This document shows, in pieces, positions 1-9,839 of a stretch of 64,000 nucleotides of DNA. The stretch spans positions 17,840,401-17,904,400 of the forward strand of contig NC_049979.1 in assembly GCF_000003815.2 (NCBI RefSeq). Reading direction: 5' to 3'. The notes below the pieces were generated by a model, which was given only the letters and a program-made list of their open reading frames with translations, was not told where the DNA came from and ran no database searches. Within the stretch, counting starts at the first letter, position 1. Each line of letters opens with the position of its first letter. Position numbers and translations under genes: made by a program. The stretch is from Branchiostoma floridae. Lineage: Eukaryota; Chordata; Leptocardii; Amphioxiformes; Branchiostomatidae.

Positions 1-58
1 TGTTCCTGTTTCAGTGATTTTTACGATGCTGGGGACTTTTCATTTTCTCATAGGAAAT

Positions 59-240
59 GTAGAAATACGAGGGGGCGAGTAAGAACAGAAAGAAACAACA
101 CCCCGACTCCCGGGATTCGAACCCGCGCCGACCCGGGGCAGCCGGATCACAAATCGAACGTGCAAACCGTTCGGCCAAAAGGCTTAAGCCATTAGACGTC
201 TTCGGTTTAGCAGTCCTTGAACACCACTGTTACACTACTC
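59..240 (-). mobile_element. tRNA-derived SINE, copy 1
   Basis: Read on the minus strand, this stretch holds RNA polymerase III internal promoter elements. A box A match (TGGCCGAACGG, complement of 167-177) is followed about 50 bases later by a box B match (GGTTCGAATCC, complement of 113-123). Between them lies an anticodon-arm-like hairpin. The tRNA-like head is followed by a non-tRNA body reaching about 59. A second diverged copy lies at 332-515, so this is an interspersed repeat and not a tRNA gene; no acceptor stem pairs around it. Element ends are approximate. Confidence 0.75.
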
Positions 241-331
241 CCCCTTTTCTTTTCAAGATTCGTCCTCGAATCTCCGAGATCGACATCCCTGTGTGGCACA
301 TACTAGCCTGTTACTCACAGGGCCGGCGTGG

Positions 332-515
332 GAACCATTGTAGAAATTCAGAGGGGCGAGTAAGAACAGAAATAAACAACATCCCGACTCCCGGGATTCG
401 AACCTGCGCCGAACTCGGGCAGCCGGATCACAAATCCAACGTGCTAACCACAACACCAAAAGCTCAAGAGCTGTTGGCGTGGTCAGTTTGGCAGCGCTAG
501 AACCCCACTGTTACA
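332..515 (-). mobile_element. tRNA-derived SINE, copy 2
   Basis: This second copy of the repeat at 59-240 aligns over most of its length, including the box B (complement of 395-405) and the body near 348-390. Its box A region (TGGTGTTGTGG on the minus strand, near 450) is a weaker match, and the D-arm segment GGTTAGCACG is very tRNA-like. The two copies sit in the same orientation about 90 bp apart. Boundaries are approximate and no target-site duplication was identified. Confidence 0.7.
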
Positions 516-1140
516 GGAACAATGTTCAAATGATAAACCTGACATGCACCAACTTGGAAAGATGCGGGTGTTTATATTGATATCTGATGCTTCAATAATC
601 AACATTACACGGAATGTATAGTACCAAGTTGAATAAATGTATATTGGGTTGGACTGAACCAAAATAAACCCCTGTTGTCAAAGTAGACTCGTCCAAGTTT
701 GTCGTCATTTTCGCGCGCTTTTTGAAGATCACACGACTGGAATGACAGAAATTCATGCTCAACACTGACTGATGAAGTAAGGTACGTTTCAAGCATGTTT
801 GTCTTAAATAGCAACAGAGATTATGATCAGCTAATTATGAAGGTCAATGTAGTCAAGATTCGTGTCACAGAAATATTTCTCGTTTTACACAGTGGACCCC
901 TTTATATAAACGTACAGACGGCGGTAAATCAGCGACGCTATTTACGCTAGCGCCACGTTATCTACATTGAGGACTTGTCATTGAGTTATAAGCTCCATGA
1001 TCAAAAGCATATGGGCTGCAGAAGTTAATAGCTAACTTAAGTTAAGACTTCACTATCATTAGATGTTCCGAAGTTTTCACCTTTGCTTGGTTAGGTTGGA
1101 AATCTTGGTAATTAGAAGCAAACTGCTCTTTCAACCAGTC

Positions 1141-1367
1141 NNNNNNNNNNNNNNNNNNNNNNNNNNNNNNNNNNNNNNNNNNNNNNNNNNNNNNNNNNNN
1201 NNNNNNNNNNNNNNNNNNNNNNNNNNNNNNNNNNNNNNNNNNNNNNNNNNNNNNNNNNNNNNNNNNNNNNNNNNNNNNNNNNNNNNNNNNNNNNNNNNNN
1301 NNNNNNNNNNNNNNNNNNNNNNNNNNNNNNNNNNNNNNNNNNNNNNNNNNNNNNNNNNNNNNNNNNN
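1141..1367. other. Assembly gap, 227 N
   Basis: A run of 227 N lies in the repeat-rich left end. Open frames crossing it are meaningless. Missing SLC39A9 exons could lie in this gap or the next one. Confidence 0.99.
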
Positions 1368-1660
1368 GTTAATGACCCGCCCCGAGGTGTATATGGTGTC
1401 ATAACGCCTGGTCCTTTGCTATAACCACCGAATAAAACCACCGATGTGAGCGAAGCGAACGAGGTGGTTTTATGAGCATCGACACTGGTGCCGGTGTCGA
1501 TGCAAATCGACACCGGTGCCGGTGTCGATTCATTCTGACCAATCAGAGGAGCGAAACCCACTTGCCTGGCCCGGATCTTTGTGTTACGGCGTCATAACCA
1601 ACGTGGAACGGGGCCTTCTGATTGGTCCGCGGCACCTGGCTATATGATAATGTTGCTCAT
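1368..1660. repeat. Inverted-repeat element with nested palindromes
   Basis: This segment contains a 10-bp stem (TAAAACCACC at 1433-1442 with GGTGGTTTTA at 1463-1472). Two adjacent near-perfect palindromes follow at about 1478-1501 and 1507-1530, each built from ATCGACACCGG and CCGGTGTCGAT or a close variant. No protein-coding signal is visible. The organisation suits a small non-autonomous DNA transposon whose left end is lost in the preceding gap. Boundaries are uncertain. Confidence 0.55.
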
Positions 1661-3014
1661 CAACAAAAGCCTTGTTATACACATATTACACAGTTCTTTC
1701 TGCTGGTATTATTGAACCACACGATATAAGGTGTATGGATGGACATTTTGTTAGGTAGCACATTCATTCTATATTGATGTGACATTGTGTTTGTTCCACG
1801 AACAAAGATTGTCCTGACATTAAAAAATGTTTTATAAGAAGTGCGATAACTGGTGTTTAGTTTGTTGTCTTTCCAATATCGAAAGCTTGTGCTAGAAAGG
1901 CCCAGTCCATCTGGTGCATGTTGCCATCGCATCATGTCCTGCTATTCCCAAAGACTTGATTAAAGGACGCGAGGACGAAGCGGTTCTGACCTAGAGCGTG
2001 TGATTGTGTGAATCCTTTGTTACTTAGCATGTATTTAAATAGACCCCGCCAAGATAGAGACCTTGCATATCTTGGGTGTCTTTCCGCAGAGTCCGGGTGG
2101 GTATAGGACGAACAAGATTATACGGGTATTCCGGATAACAAAGATACACTTTTTTGCTACTCTGAGTTAGCAACATGAAGATAAGAGGTCCAGCATTATA
2201 GACGAACATGACCTGATCAGTTCAAATAGAGCCAGTATGTACACTATTCGGCTTTCCTCCAAATGTTAGAGATTCTGTAATTTACGTTACCACAGTTCAT
2301 TGGCATTTACCTGTAGAATAGATATCGCCTGCTTCCAACCATTTTCATAAATACATGTATATTCTATCGCTCTTATCCCATCCTACAGGGTGAAAATTAA
2401 GGAGTATTAAACGGTTTGTCTTCATATCAGAAAAAAAAATATATCATTTATTTACTTTTATACAAATGTAGCAAACTTAATAGCTAGTAATTTTGATGAT
2501 TATTCCGAAACAAATGACACGGCGGTTAAATATTTCTCATTGGCGTGTAATTTGAAGGTTTTGGGTTGGAAAATTCGCTAATTTGGCTGTTGTTAATCCA
2601 CTATTACTTGCTGGAACATTTCTCTGTGTAGTAATATGCTCTTTATTACGAAATTGTAGGAAAGATGACATGGCCTACTACAAATCAAATATCTCCAAAA
2701 TTAAGCGTGTTNNNNNNNNNNNNNNNNNNNNNNNNNNNNNNNNNNNNNNNNNNNNNNNNNNNNNNNNNNNNNNNNNNNNNNNNNNNNNNNNNNNNNNNNN
2801 NNNNNNNNNNNATAGCAAAAGATAGTCGATATAAGTGGTAACAAGTTCATACCAGCAGGTAAGCGTTTTGGACAACTTTATTTTTTACAATTTTCTACCT
2901 CCAATTTTCCCAGTTAATGAGGAATGGGCGTTCAATTGAAGCACTTTTCAAGAATCTTAGTAGAGGTCCCATTTCTTCAAAGAATAAAACCTGGCATAAA
3001 TTGTCTGTATTTAC
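1661..3014. other. No gene recognised; contains a 100-N gap at 2712-2811
   Basis: This AT-rich stretch has only short open frames without recognisable domains. The remaining SLC39A9 exons would be expected on the minus strand here or further left, but I could not find them. Confidence 0.6.
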
Positions 3015-4420
3015 CAGTCTGGGCAGAGTAGAGTGAATGGACACCCTCTGGAATGATGACAGCTAATGCAGTACCCACCAGGAGCCCAGCTCCCATCACA
3101 GTCACAAGCTTTAGTCTTTGCTGTAAGAAATCCAATAAAGGCATTGCAGTTACCTATAGTAAATTCCTGTAAGACTACGCAGATACTATTACTAGCATAT
3201 GGATGACATCCTCTGAGTGCTCCAAAAGGTGATATGAGCTCCCCCACAAAAAGTTGAATTCCATATGATTTCTAAGCAATGTATTCAACTTAACAGGCTA
3301 TTGTTTTGAAAGCATATTCTGTGTGTTTGATTAAGTGTTCTTGATCAAGAACACTGAACTGAACATACAGAATATGCTAAATAAAACAATTTTTGGTCTT
3401 TCACATCTTCTTCGTCTTTGGAAGACTTTGCTCTTTTGCATCCATTCTCCAACAGTTTTTTTTTTCACTGTACTCATTTGCACATTTTGCAGCTTCTGTC
3501 TACAATCAACAGTGTGGTTGCAAACATTTTTTTGAGGGGAAAGGAGCCAGCCCAACTGATCTCAAAAGTTAGATTCTTGAAAATTTGTTTGTAACTGAAG
3601 AAGTTAGCAGGTAAAATTTGGCAGCCAGGTGCTAGGTCGGAGGTACACAGTCCTAGGTTCTGAGTGGTGTGGTTGTACACAAACAGTGAAAAAGTGCCTC
3701 TTGCGGGGAGTGACTATGTGCAGTTTGTAATTGCTATAATTAACTAAACAAAGAAGACATAAATAAATAAATGGTATATTGGTCATTGGCAGTTTTTCTC
3801 ATGATACAGAGTAAGTGTACTCAACAAAGAGTGAATAATATGAAGAGGTTTCCGGTAGCTTCAATCTGAACGCACCCATGTGAAAAAAAAATGACATTAC
3901 ATTCAAAGAAGTGAGAACTTATGAATAAGCATTGAATACATTGTTGGTTTTTAAAAACTATAGAGTTTGGAATATGATTAGCTAGCTCAGAGTATCTTTA
4001 AAACAGTTGATGACACATTTGTGCATTGTCTCCAATGAGAATATATGATTGTAATCATGACTTAGTCAAGGAGGATACTAAAATTTCTTGATTAATCTAA
4101 CATATGGATGAACCAATCTTGAAGTTAAACATGAATCTTTGCACCTTGAACCTGAGCGTCGCAAAGGCAACGCAATGTGGCAGGAAAACAGATATTATTC
4201 AAAGGGTAATTGATCTGCCAAATAAACATAACCTATATATGGAGGAGATACACTTTTCACTGTGACCAAGGAGCTTTTATCAAGTCTGTCACACTGTAAA
4301 ATCAAATCTCACCTCAGACAACGATATGGCAAGTGGTATGGAGCCTGCCACGTAACAACCTACTAACATCGCCAGGGATAGCAGCGTGATTCCCCAAACA
4401 TCTCCGATCCACATATCCAT
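3015..4420 (-). CDS. SLC39A9: Zinc transporter ZIP9 (SLC39A9), 5' end only, two exons
   Basis: ZIP9 is a multi-pass zinc transporter of the Golgi and plasma membrane. Two minus-strand exons are visible. Exon 1 (4313-4420, 36 codons) begins [10 protein letters not shown] and carries the first membrane helix, [20 protein letters not shown], nearly identical to the start of human ZIP9. Exon 2 (3015-3120) continues with [14 protein letters not shown] and [19 protein letters not shown], the second helix and the conserved IPEG loop. Both junctions have GT-AG borders and matching phase. Human ZIP9 is about 307 residues, so only about 71 are present. The histidine-rich loop and the metal-binding helices TM4-TM5 are missing from the visible sequence. 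They may lie in the gaps, left of the window, or be lost. The gene is divergent from ERH. Confidence 0.88.
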
Positions 4421-4878
4421 GGCTCGCTACTGCAGGACTTGCTAGATCTTTGTAAAAGCGTTAATAAGTCCCTAGAGCTTTCTAAGTCAAAATAATTTGT
4501 TTAATCATGACACTTCTCCCTGTGTCGAATCTTGACGCCTCTACGACAGCAAGGTTTCCCAGGCTGCATCATTCTAGGACAAAGGTGAAAGGTTAGTAAA
4601 TAAACAAGACTTGTTTTGATAAAATCATAAAACGTTTCCAAATTCTATCATTGATGAATACTACTTTCATCGAAATGATGTGTTTTTCTTACGTCTAGTT
4701 GTCAGCAATCTGACAAAAAGGGCGTTCAAAACTACAGCAAAGCAAAGGTTGTGACCTTTGCCCTGGGACGCCACATCCAGGACGCCATAATATTTTCATC
4801 GACAGTTTGGGGATCTCTGATCATTTATCAGCGTTTATCGTAATTCGAGGATACATATTGTTGTCTGCGTCGGTAGGA
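4421..4878. promoter_or_regulatory. Putative bidirectional promoter between SLC39A9 and ERH
   Basis: This 458-bp segment separates the start codon of SLC39A9 (minus, 4420) from that of ERH (plus, 4879). It must hold both core promoters and 5' UTRs. I see no TATA box placed convincingly for either gene, which fits housekeeping promoters. The assignment rests on geometry and on the same arrangement in human as I remember it, not on a recognised motif. Confidence 0.6.
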
Positions 4879-6806
4879 ATGGTGAGAGGATTTATATACT
4901 AGTACCTGGTTGTGTTTTAAAGATTTTGTGCAGAATGCACGAGCTGCACCACACGCACCAAACTGCATTGCATGCTGCACCTCCCTTCTTTTGGTTGCCC
5001 GTGGGTGGGCGCATGGACAGTAATATTGGGTGGGCGGTGATCATTGACGGGTGTCCGTCAGTTTTCTCGATCTTGTACGAACGATTCTATATTCTCAAAC
5101 CTTCAAGAGTCCATTAACATCAGTGAATACTAGCTGAATTATGAGATCACAATACGAATCGNNNNNNNNNNNNNNNNNNNNNNNNNNNNNNNNNNNNNNN
5201 NNNNNNNNNNNNNNNNNNNNNNNNNNNNNNNNNNNNNNNNNNNNNNNNNNNNNNNNNNNNNAACATTACAACAAATAGAGTCACGGAATTAAATACCAGC
5301 AAATTTATTTCCATTTACAACATTGCAACTGATAGAGTACTGTAAATTACAGTACTCCATTTGTTATAATGTTGTAACATCCATATTATAACTTACTTTA
5401 TTCAGATTAAGTATTCAAAGTTCCTGTCACATTGAGACTTGGCTGAAATGTTGATTTACCAGTGGTTGCTTTGAATCAGTTTTTTCAATTCCGTTTTAAA
5501 CCAAAGTTTTTTTTTGTTTACCACAGGCCCACACCATACTGTTGGTGCAGCCAACTGGCAGGCCAGAGTCCCGAACATACTCAGACTATGAAACAGTGAC
5601 AGAATGTATGGAGGGTAAGTACAATTACAGACAGGACAAATACAATTTATTACATTAAAACATGATAAACATTTTCTGATTTTTTTGTCATTGTCTTTCT
5701 GAATTGATTGTAATGTGTTTGAACATTGTTCCAATTCCGTTTACGTCTATGTAAATAAATCAGCCATAACTTCATCTTTGATACCTTACCTGTACCAGGC
5801 GTGTGTAAGATATTTGAGGAACACCTGAAGAGGGTAAACCCAACCAGTCCCTCCATCACATATGACATCAGTCAACTGTTTGACTTCATTGATCAGCTAG
5901 CAGACCTCAGTTGTCTTGTGTAAGTACTGATGACAACCTTTTGACTATATATATATGTAACAGTTATACATATAACAGAAAGTCTCAAAATGACCAACTG
6001 ATATCCTAGAACTGATGGGGGGTGGGGGGTGGCAGGCCTTACAGTTTCCTTCAGGCAGCATACACATGTTGCCATGACTGCACAATGCACACCATTTGTA
6101 GCCAATCTTAATTACAGCAAGGGGTTTAAAAAAATCCTTGATTACAGTATGTGCCTTGGTTTGGCATGGTGCTTGTTTAGGTAGCTTGTAAATAGTAGTA
6201 ATAATACTAATATAGTGCAATGCAGCTTACTTTGTGATATCATTTGTGATATCTATTGTCTGATATTGTCCTACAGGCATGTAATTGCCTTCATAATCAC
6301 ACGTTATTATACAATCAGGGCTGTCTCCATGACCCATCCCTCTGTCCTGGGATGGAAATCTGCTTGTTGGGACTGACAAAAATTTTACCCTTTCCATCCC
6401 ATGAATCAACTTTATTACATGAAATAGGTGAAAATGTGTTTTTATAAGCTTAACATGTCAGATGTAATGAACTAATAAAATGAACATCATGACCTCCTAA
6501 ACAATGACTGGGTGGAAAAAAGGTTTAAAGCTGGAGACAGCCCTGTAAACAAGTATCAATTTTCTTATTATGGTAGTTAAGGGGTGTGCCTTTAATTCTT
6601 TCGTGAAAAGGTCAAGTAATTTTAATGATATTCATCCTGGCCAAAAGTGTTTTGAGCTCTAAGTTTCAACATCTACATCTATTCTTCCATTGCCTGATAG
6701 GTTTCAAAAATCAACAAACACCTATGCACCCCATGACAAAGACTGGATCAAAGAAAAGATCTACATCTTACTGAGAAAACAGGCTGAACAGGCAAGGATG
6801 GACTGA
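4879..6806 (+). CDS. ERH: Enhancer of rudimentary homolog (ERH)
   Basis: ERH is a small, extremely conserved nuclear protein that dimerises through a beta-sheet and works with splicing and RNA-decay partners, including those acting on mitotic and meiotic transcripts. Coding exons are 4879-4881 (the ATG alone, followed by a good GTGAGA donor), 5527-5614, 5799-5919 and 6701-6806. Phases agree throughout and give 105 residues; the human protein has 104. The reading starts [18 protein letters not shown] and contains [19 protein letters not shown] and [20 protein letters not shown], almost identical to human. The stop TGA is at 6804-6806. The ATG-only first exon is inferred from phase and donor; an alternative first exon inside the 5162-5261 gap is possible. 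Divergent neighbour: SLC39A9. Confidence 0.95.
5162..5261. other. Assembly gap, 100 N, in ERH intron 1
   Basis: This is a run of exactly 100 N, the usual placeholder for a gap of unknown length. It lies in an intron, so it does not affect the ERH protein unless the first exon is inside it. Confidence 0.99.
5262..5390. repeat. Small inverted repeat next to the gap
   Basis: The first bases after the gap (AACATTACAACAAATAGAGT) reappear inverted near 5356-5380, around an inner palindrome (GAGTACTGTAAATTACAGTACTC, truncated form GTACTGTAAATTACAGTAC at about 5338-5356). This looks like a small foldback element that probably contributed to the assembly break. Confidence 0.45.
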
Positions 6807-8457
6807 CGCTGAAGTCATCTTCCCAGGGCATTTTATCTTTCATACAAGGGATTTCCAAAGGAACAGTGATGTTAGTCATCAGACTTGGGAATAAGTGAAG
6901 AAAAACAATGATACAAAGATGAAACTTAGTTTTGTTACTCAGGTTGTTTTCCAAATACTTTATGTCTTCAGTCCCTAGAATTTTGTGAGGTACTGTTAAG
7001 GGTCTATAGTACTCTATACCTCAAAAATATTTTGAAACATGTTGGAGTTATAGCAGCGCAGCATGAATTTTAAAAGATTCAAAGCATTCACAGTTTGAAG
7101 TCAATCAAGAGCCATACTTTTTTCAGGTTTTGACCTGATAAGCAATATTACAATACAAGGGAGACCTGAGACAGCAAGGTGTATTGATGTCCAGTATTAA
7201 ATTGGATGTGCAGGTAGTGTACACCATGGGGAAGTAAGCAAAGTAAAGAATACTCCAACAGAAAGTAGGCAACTAGTGTACCAACTTATTATTCCAACTG
7301 TATTAATGCTTTTGTACTGAAATCATTAAACTGTAAAGAATTGTTTAGGCATGGTTACAAATTCGGTTGTAGTTGGCCTTGATGTTGGTTGTAAAATTCA
7401 TTCAGACCAGAGATCTTTTTGTGCCCAGTTTATTTTTTACTCTAGTTTGTAACATGACTAGAGGATGTTTATCAAATGTTAAGGTTGTAGAAGATAGAAA
7501 GTCAAGTGCAAAAGAGAGAACTTCATGCCTGGGGTGTCTCTATATCAAGTTATTTTAGAACTGAAGTAACAGGAGTAGTATGCTGAATTAGTGATTAAAT
7601 GATACAAGGTAACTGACATTATGTTGGTGTTGAGGGATTCAATGTGGGATATATGGGCTTGTATTTGCCACCATGTCATATAGGGAACATTGTAGAGAAA
7701 CAGTTCAGTTATACTGCAAACCATGTAATCAGTGATTAGGACTAAGATGTGTAAGTCTTTATATGCATAAATGGTTCAGTAGGTCTGTGGAATGAACGAT
7801 TTTGATGTTGATCATTGGTTTTCAAAAAATCTTAGTGATTATGCAAATATTGCTAACATATCTGTGTTACACTGAATTAGTCATAAACAGATCTATTTGT
7901 TGCAGAGAAGGTTTTGGAGCATTGCTAAAATGATATCTTTTTCAAAGTTTTGTTATACTGGGTACTTCACTTGTACTTGTTTATGTAGCCTTTGTTAGCA
8001 GTTCAGTTTAGAAAACATATTAACCTTATTCACAATGTTGTTCAAAGGCACATTCATGTGCAACAAGCATGTTTTTTAAAATATTGTTCATTAAAATGTA
8101 TGAAGTAGATGATAAATGAAATGTGTTTGACTTTACTCAATCAAAGTGCATTTTATTACTGACACAAAATATCAGCCACATACAATCAGCAGCTACCCAT
8201 GATCAGACATGTGATACTATTCACTGTAACTACATGTACAATGTACATCAAAATCACAGCAATCAAAATCACTGATTACTAGTGTAACTAAATTTCTATG
8301 TACTCCATGTAGTATACTCGAAAGTATCTTGTACACTGTAAAGAACTTTGCATCAAACATGACTGAAAACAGATACAAAGTTCGTTGTGCAACAAACTCT
8401 GATGCTACTTATTGAGCTTTACTACATAAGAGTCCTCCAGTAGTCCTCCTGACTAAG
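6807..8457. other. ERH 3' UTR and intergenic DNA
   Basis: This AT-rich sequence after the ERH stop has no recognisable coding exon. Several ATTAAA-type hexamers occur, but none is clearly the ERH polyadenylation signal. The ERH transcript end cannot be placed from sequence alone. Confidence 0.5.
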
Positions 8458-9126
8458 GTGGGAATGTCGGACGACTCGGACCATTACCAACTCGGCCCAT
8501 CTGCCGGGACAACTCGGACCATCCCCCCTGGACAGCTATTTAGTTGATTTTTTTTCGAAAATGTAATCCCCAACACTAGTTTTATATGTATATACTCTGA
8601 AATGAGAAAACTGTAGGTTGGATTGATTGAATTGTGTAATTCATCGGAACTTTTCGGCATTCCATGCGGCGCACATTAGGTCGTTGACCCCGAAATACGC
8701 AGTGTGTGTGGACACGTGGATAGGTGTGAGGTGCTTCTAATAGAGGACAGTAGTAAACTTTACCATTACTTGCTCTTCGGAATAGCTTTAGACAAATAAG
8801 ATGTGGGTATTGATTTGCTAGTTAAGAATTTTTTATATCGCGGTTTTAATATCACCGGCGCCCGCGGCACATATGATGCTAGATCAAAGGACCGCCACTC
8901 TGTATGACCAGGAAACTTCTGACGTTCTAATAGTATCAGCTGGAGACAATCTTTATAATACTAGTACAAATGTACCAAGAAATGTCAAATTAACTTTTTT
9001 TCAAAAGATAAGTAATTTGGTCCGACTGGTACCTGGGGGTGGTCCGAGTTGACCAGGGGGGTGGTCCGAGTTGACCAGATTTTCAATGGGCCGAGTTAGT
9101 AATGGTCCGAGTTGTCCTGATTCCCC
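8458..9126. mobile_element. Non-autonomous DNA transposon with CTCGGACC-rich inverted termini
   Basis: The left end (about 8461-8530) and the reverse complement of the right end (about 9060-9126) align over roughly 40 bases at about 80 percent identity, sharing ACTCGGACCATTAC and AACTCGGCCCAT. The motif ACTCGGACCA or close variants is repeated several times inside both termini, as subterminal repeats that a transposase could bind. There is no transposase frame between them, so it is a MITE-like or deleted element. Exact ends and any target-site duplication are not certain. Confidence 0.75.
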
Positions 9127-9839
9127 AAGTTGGTTAGGTAGAGATGGAGATCTAGACAAGACTCAACTAGCACCCCACTACACACTTCTGTTCTGTGTGT
9201 ACAATCTGACATTTGTTTTAGTTGACAGTGATACTAATAAGTTACATATTTGTTGGTCAATGAAAGTGAAGTTTACAGCAGCTATGATAATGATTTCTCT
9301 ACTGTAGCTATGCAACACATACTGCACAAACCACGTACAGATAAGGCCATACCAATTTAATTTGTTGGCTCTCAGATTTTTTTCAGAAAAAAACATGGAG
9401 CAACAGGGCAAACGAGAATCTAATTCTTTTGCGAAAAGTTAACATAACATAAAAAACAAGGTTTCAGCTTGAAAAAGATTTTATGACGGACAAGCTGTTG
9501 CAGCCCAACCCAGTACAAATGCTATACACTAGATGCACCTGTTTGTTTGAGATTATTAGAAGTACAGTTTTTATGCATGTACATTCATGAAAGAAACATG
9601 TTCATTTAAGATATAAGACGTCTGTATACCTCAATAATCATAATTAGTAATTCATCATGAAAATTTCCTGAATGGAAGGTGTGGGGTATTTTTTTTCTTT
9701 TCAATTTCCCCTCACCAGCAAGTAGCAATCCTGAATCCTGAGAATCAATTGATGAAATCAGTGTGGCCTACTATATACTACTATATGCTCATATACTATA
9801 TGAAGATTTATGCCAAAGATGTCATTCAATAACAGGACA
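9127..9839. other. Intergenic DNA downstream of the minus-strand GBP gene
   Basis: No exon or repeat family was recognised here. The 3' UTR of the GBP gene ending at 9840 must lie in this stretch. Confidence 0.5.

Noticed and set aside
113-177. Possible tRNA gene on the minus strand
   Set aside because: Box A and box B are present but no acceptor stem pairs around them, and a second copy with a common body shows it is a SINE.
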